Source: an uncultured Mycoplasmatota bacterium (GTDB lineage Bacteria; Bacillota_I; Bacilli_A; RF39; UBA660). Taken from it: DNA of 10,206 bases. Position 1 is the stretch's first letter, and every line of letters begins with the position of its first letter. The stretch spans positions 1 to 10,206 of the forward strand of contig USBW01000011.1 in assembly GCA_900553045.1 (NCBI GenBank), in the 5' to 3' direction. The notes under the pieces are model-generated. The model was not told where the DNA came from and made no database searches. It saw only the letters and a list, made by a program, of their open reading frames with translations. Positions 1-5,176 of this stretch are shown here, piece by piece. A program made the position numbers and the translations under genes.

Positions 1-33
1 GCTTTCCCCTGTTTGTTTTCTTTTAAAAGACAA
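1..33 (-). CDS. Possible 5' end of a minus-strand gene, cut by the window edge
   Basis: On the minus strand a strong ribosome binding site, AAGGAGG (complement of 39-45), lies five bases before a TTG codon (complement of 31-33). From there 11 codons stay open to the edge, reading M-S-F-K-R-K-Q-T-G-E-S. The lysine-rich start and good site spacing are typical of a Firmicutes gene start, but the fragment is too short to identify. No convincing promoter was found upstream. It would be divergent from anything read on the plus strand here. It could equally be chance; the only support is the binding site plus an open frame. Confidence 0.35.
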   Translation of the reverse strand, partial: MSFKRKQTGES

Positions 34-331
34 TTGTCCCTCCTTGGATTACGATGGTAACATGTGCCTCTCTCATATGTGTCTATTTCCCAGTTTTTTA
101 CCAAAGCTTCCTTTATATTTCTTCAGTCTATCAGAAAAATAAATTTTACGTTCTGCACAGATTTCTTATTCATGAATAGGGTCACACAGACTCCCTCCCT
201 TATTTTGTTAAATTTTAGTTTTGACTTCCCCCTTTTTTCATGGTATTTTGTTTTGCGTGCCTCCCAGACAAGATGCACTCTTTCAGATACTGGCAGACAA
301 TTACTTGATACAGGAAAGGATGACTCAAATT
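34..331. other. Stretch with no supportable gene
   Basis: Pyrimidine-rich DNA on the plus strand. Open frames exist on both strands, but none combines a ribosome binding site, a plausible start and protein-like composition. A short minus-strand frame (about 73-165) has a basic, protein-like C-terminus but no start codon. I see no RNA gene, repeat or clear promoter. Confidence 0.4.
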
Positions 332-577
332 ATGAATCCCCCTACTTCCTCTCTCAAAAAGGGCTCCAAAGAGTCCCTTACTTCTGTAAAGAGTGAGGAG
401 CCTCCCAGTTCTCCGGCCACGACTCATATTTCCATTCAGGTCACCCATCGCTCCAGCAAGTCTGGCCGCAGCCACATTCTACCCCTTCTGCTCCTGATCA
501 TTGCGGCTGTCCTTCTTCTTTTCCTTCTGACCGTTTTTCCTGGTTCTGTTTCCGTGTTTTTTTCGCTGAATACATAA
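332..577 (+). CDS. Possible small single-pass membrane protein (81 aa)
   Basis: Not recognised as any family. The frame gives a hydrophilic Ser/Thr/Pro/Lys-rich N-terminal half (residues 1-47), then a strongly hydrophobic segment at about residues 49-69 that would form one transmembrane helix, then a short hydrophobic tail. Starts at 221, 320 and 332 share the frame. I chose ATG 332 because a purine-rich AGGAAAGG (312-319) sits about 12 bases ahead of it, whereas at 320 that site would abut the start. A hairpin (577-605) begins at the stop codon. Codon third positions favour C and T, as in a gene from a moderate-GC genome and unlike everything after 900. Pyrimidine-rich DNA readily encodes leucine-rich stretches by chance, so this remains tentative. 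Confidence 0.3.
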   Translation: MNPPTSSLKKGSKESLTSVKSEEPPSSPATTHISIQVTHRSSKSGRSHILPLLLLIIAAVLLLFLLTVFPGSVSVFFSLNT

Positions 578-605
578 AGGGTATCCTCTATTTGAGGACA
601 CCCTT
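577..605. terminator. Hairpin immediately after the small ORF
   Basis: An inverted repeat (578-588 with 594-604, one mismatch, five-base loop) begins at the stop codon of the small ORF; one more A-T pair can be added at each end. There is no good T-run on the plus strand. On the minus strand it is followed by a weak T-rich stretch. It may be a weak or bidirectional terminator. Confidence 0.45.
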
Positions 606-622
606 CCGAAAATCCAAATTTT

Positions 623-666
623 TACCCGAAAGACCGATTCGTAAAATAATTCCGGTCTTTCGGGTA
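623..666. terminator. Perfect 14-bp inverted repeat, hairpin or possible terminator
   Basis: The arms TACCCGAAAGACCG (623-636) and CGGTCTTTCGGGTA (653-666) are perfect complements around a 16-base AT-rich loop. The minus-strand copy is followed by a modest A/T tail and the plus-strand copy is not. It could be a second terminator behind the tRNA cluster or a palindromic protein-binding site. The function is inferred; the structure is certain. Confidence 0.45.
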
Positions 667-738
667 CATTAAACCACAAACCAAACCGCACTCCGCTGGA
701 ATAAGGAGGCGCAACGACTGAGCACGCTCTCTAACTGA

Positions 739-778
739 TAAAACAAATCGGAGCAAGCTTTGTATCGCTTACTCCGAT
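739..778 (-). terminator. Rho-independent terminator of the tRNA-Thr transcript
   Basis: On the minus strand, one base after the tRNA 3' CCA, a 12-bp stem with one mismatch (767-778 with 747-758, eight-base loop) is followed by TTGTTTTA (complement of 739-746). Position, stem strength and T-run all fit the end of a tRNA transcription unit. Confidence 0.8.
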
Positions 779-779
779 G

Positions 780-855
<76 letters not shown>

Positions 856-894
856 ATACGTTCCCCCAATGGGGGTTATATTAGCAACAGGTAA

Positions 895-925
895 AACCTG
901 ACATTTTTAAATGGCGACTCGGAAG
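895..925. other. Probable chimeric junction between two unrelated sequences
   Basis: Left of here the DNA is moderate-GC and carries a minus-strand tRNA cluster. Right of here it is AT-rich and is entered in the middle of a coding region. The deacetylase frame is open only back to a TAA at 892-894, and that leaves its first Ig-like domain without a signal peptide, start codon or ribosome binding site. The crossover most likely lies between about 905 and 925, where both parents could share the same bases. Assembly error is the likeliest cause; a real recombination cannot be excluded from sequence alone. Confidence 0.6.
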
Positions 926-2184
926 TTGTTGTAAAAGTAAATACTACTTACCAAGATAAAGGGGCAATAGTTCATTCTAAAAATGTTAGTGATGATGCTG
1001 TTATAATAATCGATAACCCTGTAAATATTAAAAAATTAGGTGAATATGAAGTGACCTATACTTACGGTAATTTAACAGCTAAAAGAAAGGTCAAAGTAGT
1101 TGATGACATTGCTCCAGTAATAACTTTAAATGGTGATAACCCAGCTTACTACTGCTCTTCAAAAGAATATTTAGAAGAAGGTTATAAAGTTACCGACAAC
1201 TACGATCAAGATTTAAGTGATAAAGTTAAAATAACTAAGGAAAATGGTTATATTAAATATGAAGTGACTGATTCTTCATCTAATTATACCAGCATTACCA
1301 GAGAACTTTTGGAAGGAGATAAAACACCGCCAGTAATTACCTTGACAGGCGGCGATAATATTACTATTTATCAAGGTAGTTCTTACAAAGATAACTATAA
1401 AGCTATTGATAATTGTGATGGTGATCTAACTTCCCAGGTTGAAGTTACAGGAGAGGTTGATTCTAATAAACTCGGTGCTTATGAGTTAATCTATAAAGTC
1501 ACTGATAAAAGTGGCAACACGACGCAAGTGACAAGAAGAGTTACAGTCTCTTCAAATGTGCCAACTATTTACTTAACTTTTGATGATGGCCCAAGCAGTA
1601 ATGCCACCCCATATATTTTAGATATTTTAAAAAAATATGACGTTAAAGCAACTTTCTTTGTTTTAAATCACGATGCCACTACTGATTATTTAATAAAAAG
1701 AGAATTTAACGAAGGACATACTGTAGGTTATCATGGCTACTCTCATAGTTATAAAACCGTTTATGCTAGTGATGATGGATTTATGGATAATATTAAAAAA
1801 ATCGAGGATAAAGTAGTAAACTTGATTGGAACTAGCTCTAAATTAATTCGTTTTCCGGGCGGCAGTTCAAATACTGTCAGCAAAAATTATAATAAAGGAA
1901 TAATGAGTCGCTTAGTTGAAAGAGTGGAAGAAGAAGGCTATAATTATCAGGATTGGAATGTTGATTCTAATGATACAGGCACACAAGATAGTGAAAAGAT
2001 CTGCCAAAATGTTATTGATGGGTTACATGGCAAAACTAATGTTGTGTTAATGCACGATGCTAGTGGCAAAATGGGTAGTGCTAAAGCGGTTGAATGTATT
2101 ATTGAATATGGTTTGTCACATGGCTATCAATTTAAAAATATTACTGCTGAGACACCACTTGTTCATCATCCTGTAAATAATTAA
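898..2184 (+). CDS. Polysaccharide (peptidoglycan) deacetylase with Ig-like DUF5011 domains, 5'-truncated
   Basis: A CE4 esterase that removes acetyl groups from wall N-acetylsugars, probably outside the membrane. The frame is open from 895, giving about 52 codons before the GTG at 1051, which is not the real start: the upstream codons encode a first Ig-like domain (L-N-G-D-S-E at about 907-924, onward to about 1100). Numbered from the 1051 codon, a second Ig-like domain spans about 20-90 and a third about 92-166. The NodB domain (about 171-370) has all motifs: TFDDG 176-180 with the catalytic Asp and metal Asp, H228 and H232 in HGYSH, RFPGG 267-271, DWNVD 301-305, and H335 in LMHD. Missing are the start, ribosome binding site and expected signal peptide, lost at the join near 900. 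PgdA/PdaA-like in the catalytic domain; the exact substrate sugar is not decidable. Confidence 0.88.
   Translation: MTFLNGDSEVVVKVNTTYQDKGAIVHSKNVSDDAVIIIDNPVNIKKLGEYEVTYTYGNLTAKRKVKVVDDIAPVITLNGDNPAYYCSSKEYLEEGYKVTDNYDQDLSDKVKITKENGYIKYEVTDSSSNYTSITRELLEGDKTPPVITLTGGDNITIYQGSSYKDNYKAIDNCDGDLTSQVEVTGEVDSNKLGAYELIYKVTDKSGNTTQVTRRVTVSSNVPTIYLTFDDGPSSNATPYILDILKKYDVKATFFVLNHDATTDYLIKREFNEGHTVGYHGYSHSYKTVYASDDGFMDNIKKIEDKVVNLIGTSSKLIRFPGGSSNTVSKNYNKGIMSRLVERVEEEGYNYQDWNVDSNDTGTQDSEKICQNVIDGLHGKTNVVLMHDASGKMGSAKAVECIIEYGLSHGYQFKNITAETPLVHHPVNN
912..925 (-). tRNA. Possible 3' remnant of a tRNA-Asp, coinciding with deacetylase codons
   Basis: Read on the minus strand, these bases give the end of a T stem (CTT), a 7-nt acceptor strand (CCGAGTC), discriminator G and CCA. 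G at position 73 is typical of tRNA-Asp, and the spacing to tRNA-Thr fits a cluster. The rest of the tRNA is absent: beyond 925 the sequence is AT-rich deacetylase coding DNA. The same bases also read in frame as the N-G-D-S-E of an Ig-like domain. A 14-base match can be coincidence, so the tRNA identity is inferred from pattern memory. Confidence 0.35.
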
Positions 2185-2188
2185 AAAG

Positions 2189-2217
2189 TTGCAATATTTT
2201 AATATTTATAGTAAAAT
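2189..2217 (+). promoter_or_regulatory. SigA-type promoter of the helical hypothetical gene
   Basis: TTGCAA (2189-2194), a 17-base AT-rich spacer, then TAAAAT (2212-2217): five of six matches in each box with ideal spacing. Transcription would start near 2224, only a few bases before the ribosome binding site. The -35 box overlaps a TTG that could be mistaken for the start of the downstream gene. Confidence 0.65.
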
Positions 2218-2236
2218 AGTAGCCCAGGTGATGAGT

Positions 2237-2668
2237 ATGGTAGAGTTAGAAGAATTTGAAAAATTAGAAATTGAGATGCTGGCTACAGATTTTTTAAGAT
2301 TCAAAAGAATGATGTTAGTTTTATTAGAAGCTGCTTTGGCTTCGATAGCAGGACATAGTCTTGCCTATGAAAGATTTTATCAAGAAGGACTAGAAGATTG
2401 TCTAGCATGGGCTATGATTGTTGCTTATTCTTGGTATAAAACTCATAAAAGAGTAGTGGATTATCAATTAGATATTGAAGCGAAAAAAGACGAGTTAAGA
2501 GAAAAAATAGACAAAAAATTTAAAGAGAAATATGACGAGTATGTAAAAAAGTTAAATAATGGTGATGAAGAATCGCATGATTTAGAAAAAGAACGTGAGG
2601 AATTGATTGATCTTAAGAACGCATTGCGAGTAGTTGGAAGAAAAAAACTTTCGAGAAAAAAAGATTAG
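2237..2668 (+). CDS. Hypothetical charged, mostly helical protein (143 aa)
   Basis: Not recognised. Residues 1-75 contain an acidic start, then an amphipathic to mildly hydrophobic stretch with aromatic residues, too interrupted by charge for a clear transmembrane helix. From about 76 onward it is Lys/Glu-rich with heptad-like spacing, suggesting a coiled coil, ending in a very basic tail (RKKLSRKKD). No cysteine cluster, signal peptide or catalytic motif is seen. I chose ATG 2237 because AGGTGAT (2226-2232), matching the anti-Shine-Dalgarno sequence, is correctly placed for it; ATG 2231 lies inside that site, and the in-frame TTG at 2189 is the -35 box. It sits 52 bp after the deacetylase with its own promoter and a strong terminator behind, so it is probably monocistronic. 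Function unknown. Confidence 0.75.
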   Translation: MVELEEFEKLEIEMLATDFLRFKRMMLVLLEAALASIAGHSLAYERFYQEGLEDCLAWAMIVAYSWYKTHKRVVDYQLDIEAKKDELREKIDKKFKEKYDEYVKKLNNGDEESHDLEKEREELIDLKNALRVVGRKKLSRKKD

Positions 2669-2725
2669 AATGAGGGAATTTTTAATTTCCAAGTTTTGGT
2701 CGCCAAAGCAAGTTAATAAAGTTGT

Positions 2726-2769
2726 TAAAAAGAGATGAATTTCATATTGCTATGAAGTCATCTTTTTTT
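2726..2769 (+). terminator. Strong rho-independent terminator after the helical hypothetical gene
   Basis: A stem of about 12 pairs (2727-2738 with 2758-2769, one G-T) carries an inner 6-bp stem (TTCATA/TATGAA) and ends in a run of seven T. It closes the transcription unit of the hypothetical gene and insulates the TnpB promoter that follows. Confidence 0.85.
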
Positions 2770-2797
2770 ATTTTTGCAAAAATTTGAAAAAAAGTCA

Positions 2798-2826
2798 TTG
2801 ACAAACATATGTTTGTTTGATATGCT
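2798..2826 (+). promoter_or_regulatory. Promoter of tnpB, containing an operator-like palindrome
   Basis: A perfect -35 box TTGACA (2798-2803), a 17-base spacer and TATGCT (2821-2826, four of six matches to the -10 consensus). A perfect 16-bp palindrome, ACAAACATATGTTTGT (2801-2816), covers the end of the -35 box and most of the spacer. A dimeric repressor bound there would block RNA polymerase. The palindrome could instead belong to the element's left end. Both readings are inference. Confidence 0.6.
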
Positions 2827-2854
2827 GGTTTCACATCAGGGAGGTTTGGTAAAC

Positions 2855-3997
2855 ATGATGAAGATCTTTAAAGGGTACGTATTAAGAATATATCCTACCG
2901 AGGAACAGAAGTTAATAATTAAAAAGAATATTAATTGTGCTAGATTTGTGTATAATTACACTTTAGCAAAGATAATAAATATCGATAAAGAAAAATATTT
3001 AACAAATTATTTTTTTGATTCAGCAAAAGAACTAACTTCATTGTTTCAAAAATATCCAAAATTAAAAGAAGTTGATAGCAGCAGTCTAAAATACTCTTTG
3101 CTTAATCTTTTTAATACTTATAGAAAGTTGGCAAAGGAAAAAGTTTATCCCAAGTTTAAAAATCGAGATAAAGGTAATAGATTTAAAGTGGGCAACTTTA
3201 AGTCAGTATCCTTAAATAGTGATAGAATTAGAGTGGATTTCAAAAATGGATTTCTTATCTTGCCCCAGCTAAATAAGGTGAGATTTCGAGGCTATCGGCA
3301 CAAAAATAATTTGATTGGCGATATTAAAAATGTGGTAATTAAGGAATGCGCTGGTAAATACTATGCTAGTATTTTAGCTGAAGAGCCCTTAACTTTGTCC
3401 CAATTGCGTCCTGCAAGGATAGTTGGTTTAGATTTAGGAGTTAAAGATATAATAATAACTAGTTATAATGAAAAAATCGAAAACAGTTTAAAAGCGTTAA
3501 GCATAAAAACTAGAATAAAGGGACTACAGAAAGGTTTAAATAGATGTGAAATAGGCAGCAAGAATAGATATAAGTTAAAGTTAAAAATTCAAAAAGCTTA
3601 TTTGAAACTTAAAAATATGCGTAAGTGCTTAATTCATAGTATTACAAATAAAATAGTTAATGAAAGTGATATTATTGTCATTGAAGATTTAGATGTAAAA
3701 AGTATGTATAAGACAAGAAGTGTAGCTAGATCTTTAACTGATATTCCCCTTGCTTTAATAAAACAAGTTCTTGAGTATAAATGTAAATGGCAAAATAAGA
3801 TATTGTTGACAGTAGATCGCTATTATCCTAGCAGCCAGCTCTGTTCTAAATGTGGTTATCGCAATCGAAAGGTTAAAGATTTAAGTATTAGAAGCTGGGA
3901 GTGCCCTAGTTGTGGAACTTTACATGACAGAGATTATAATGCTAGTGAAAATATTATGTTTGAGGGACTAAAAATATATATGAAAAGTTTAATTTAA
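2855..3997 (+). CDS. tnpB: TnpB, RNA-guided nuclease of an IS200/IS605-type element (380 aa)
   Basis: TnpB is an RNA-guided DNA endonuclease of IS200/IS605 and IS1341-like elements, related to Cas12; it cuts empty donor sites and so helps keep the element. An N-terminal domain (about 1-185) starts with the typical K-G-Y-x-L-R-I-Y-P. The split RuvC domain is intact: D193 in GLDLG, E277 in VIEDLD, D360 in HDRDYNASENI. A four-Cys zinc finger lies between (C330, C333, C350, C353). Length is near the roughly 400 aa of characterised members. An upstream in-frame ATG at 2774 would sit before the promoter; ATG 2855 follows AGGGAGG (2838-2844) and is preferred, with ATG 2858 as an alternative. No TnpA transposase is present, so mobility would need one in trans. 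Codon use matches its neighbours. Confidence 0.93.
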   Translation: MMKIFKGYVLRIYPTEEQKLIIKKNINCARFVYNYTLAKIINIDKEKYLTNYFFDSAKELTSLFQKYPKLKEVDSSSLKYSLLNLFNTYRKLAKEKVYPKFKNRDKGNRFKVGNFKSVSLNSDRIRVDFKNGFLILPQLNKVRFRGYRHKNNLIGDIKNVVIKECAGKYYASILAEEPLTLSQLRPARIVGLDLGVKDIIITSYNEKIENSLKALSIKTRIKGLQKGLNRCEIGSKNRYKLKLKIQKAYLKLKNMRKCLIHSITNKIVNESDIIVIEDLDVKSMYKTRSVARSLTDIPLALIKQVLEYKCKWQNKILLTVDRYYPSSQLCSKCGYRNRKVKDLSIRSWECPSCGTLHDRDYNASENIMFEGLKIYMKSLI

Positions 3998-3999
3998 AA

Positions 4000-4080
4000 G
4001 CGAAATTAGTTATAGAAAAAAAGTAGGGTGTCTACCATCCGAAGTTGGTCTATGGAGAATTTTAAAAATTCAATGAAGTA
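4000..4080 (+). ncRNA. Probable reRNA (omega RNA) scaffold and right end of the TnpB element
   Basis: Immediately after the tnpB stop the DNA is noncoding and structured. There is a short GTAG/CTAC stem (4023-4035), a CCAT/ATGG stem (4035-4055) enclosing CC/GG, and a 7-bp GAATTTT/AAAATTC hairpin (4057-4071), followed by ATGAAGTAG. TnpB guide RNAs come from exactly this place: the 3' end of tnpB and the right end, with the guide read from flanking DNA. From memory, the 'tatggag ... hairpin ... atgaag-ag' tail resembles right ends of Firmicutes TnpB elements. On this reading the element ends near 4080 and the guide would be copied from about 4081-4100. The 5' limit probably lies inside tnpB and is not determined. 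Confidence 0.5.
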
Positions 4081-4104
4081 GAAAAAATTGTATTTTTCCA
4101 CTAA

Positions 4105-4137
4105 TTGCTTTCTTTTTGCTAAAGAATTATATATAAT
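4105..4137 (+). promoter_or_regulatory. Probable promoter of the rlmN-prpC-prkC-rsgA-rpe operon
   Basis: A perfect TATAAT (4132-4137) lies 22 bases before the rlmN start. The -35 is weak: TTGCTT (4105-4110) is the best match but is 21 bases away, or 19 if TATATA (4130-4135) is used as the -10. With little or no gap between later genes, this would drive the whole operon. Confidence 0.5.
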
Positions 4138-4159
4138 TTAGGTAGAAGGCGTTGATCTT

Positions 4160-5176
4160 ATGAGAAGTATTTATGGTGTTACCTATCAGCAATTAGAGGA
4201 ATTCCTAATTGCTAACGGTGAGAAAAAATATAGAGCAAGTCAAATTTTTACTTGGCTATATGAAAAGAATGTTCAAAGTTTTGAAGAGATGAGTAACATT
4301 GGAGCTAGTTTACAGACATTATTGCAAACTAACTACTATTTTGAAAAATTAGAATTGGTTAAAGAAGAAGATGATGTTGACGTATCTAAATATTTATTTC
4401 GGCTTAATGATAAAGAACTGATCGAGACAGTTTTAATGCGCCATGATTATGGTAATAGTCTTTGTATATCTAGTCAAGTCGGTTGCAATATGAATTGTAG
4501 CTTCTGTCAAAGTGGCAAACGCAAAAAACAGCGCAACTTGACAACTTCAGAGATGATCTGTCAAATAAGAGCAGTCGCTTCAAAAGCTAACATTCGCATT
4601 TCGCATGTCGTTATCATGGGTATTGGCGAGCCATTTGATAATTATGATAATGTCATTAATTTTCTAATACTCGCTAATGATTATCGAGCTTTAAATATTG
4701 GCTCACGCCACCTTACAGTCTCAACTTGCGGCATTGTGCCTAAAATATATGAGTTTGCTAATCTTCCTTTACAAGTTAATTTGGCAATTTCTTTACACGC
4801 TCCTAATAATGAGTTAAGGAGTCAATTGATGCCAATTAATAAAGTCTATCCAATAGAAGAATTAATGCAAGCCATCAAGTTTTATTTACAAAAGACTAAT
4901 CGGAGAGTAACTTTTGAATATATTTTACTTGATGGGATAAACGATCGTGAGGAAGATGCTATAGAACTTGCTTCTTTACTTCAGGGGTTAGAGTGTTATG
5001 TCAACTTAATCCCTTATAACGAAAGCGATGGTAATTACAAAAGAAGTAAAAGATCGCAAATAATGAAATTTTATGATATAATTAAAAAGAGAAAAGTACA
5101 AGTTACCATAAGAAGGGAATTTGGAAGTAAGATTTCGGCAGCATGTGGACAACTTAGGTCCCAAAAGGAGGAATAA
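4160..5176 (+). CDS. rlmN: RlmN, dual-specificity 23S rRNA / tRNA adenine-C2 methyltransferase (338 aa)
   Basis: A radical-SAM enzyme that methylates C2 of A2503 in 23S rRNA and, in characterised members, A37 of some tRNAs, via a methyl-cysteine intermediate. Visible are the CxxxCxxC cluster ligands C109, C113 and C116, the family glutamate in ELIET (E89), the SAM-binding GIGEPFDNYDNV (154-165), the STCG motif (188-191) and the methylatable C329 in SAACGQL. Length is close to the usual 340-370 aa. AGAAGG (4144-4149) lies ten bases before the ATG. It is the first gene of the operon and its stop shares one base with the prpC start. The related resistance enzyme Cfr has the same core, but the chromosomal housekeeping context favours RlmN. 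Confidence 0.95.
   Translation: MRSIYGVTYQQLEEFLIANGEKKYRASQIFTWLYEKNVQSFEEMSNIGASLQTLLQTNYYFEKLELVKEEDDVDVSKYLFRLNDKELIETVLMRHDYGNSLCISSQVGCNMNCSFCQSGKRKKQRNLTTSEMICQIRAVASKANIRISHVVIMGIGEPFDNYDNVINFLILANDYRALNIGSRHLTVSTCGIVPKIYEFANLPLQVNLAISLHAPNNELRSQLMPINKVYPIEELMQAIKFYLQKTNRRVTFEYILLDGINDREEDAIELASLLQGLECYVNLIPYNESDGNYKRSKRSQIMKFYDIIKKRKVQVTIRREFGSKISAACGQLRSQKEE

Noticed and set aside
73..165. Minus-strand frame with a basic, protein-like C-terminus
   Set aside because: About 30 codons with no ATG, GTG or TTG start, bounded upstream by a stop. It could be the remnant of a gene, but nothing else supports it.
64..396. 110-codon plus-strand open frame
   Set aside because: No ribosome binding site, start inside pyrimidine-rich DNA, composition not protein-like, and it overlaps the better-supported small membrane ORF in another frame.
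215..475. Minus-strand open frame of 86 codons
   Set aside because: Antisense to the small membrane ORF; Arg/Gly-rich composition is what antisense frames of Ser/Leu-rich coding DNA give.
479..691. Minus-strand open frame of 70 codons
   Set aside because: Runs through both inverted repeats and is antisense to the hydrophobic segment of the small ORF; no binding site at its start.
2189..2236. TTG start giving a 159-aa version of the helical hypothetical protein
   Set aside because: The TTG is the -35 box of a good promoter, and the Shine-Dalgarno site at 2226-2232 is placed for ATG 2237.
2774..2854. N-terminal extension of TnpB from an upstream ATG
   Set aside because: It would start before the promoter, has no binding site, and adds residues unlike the family N-terminus, which begins at 2855 or 2858.
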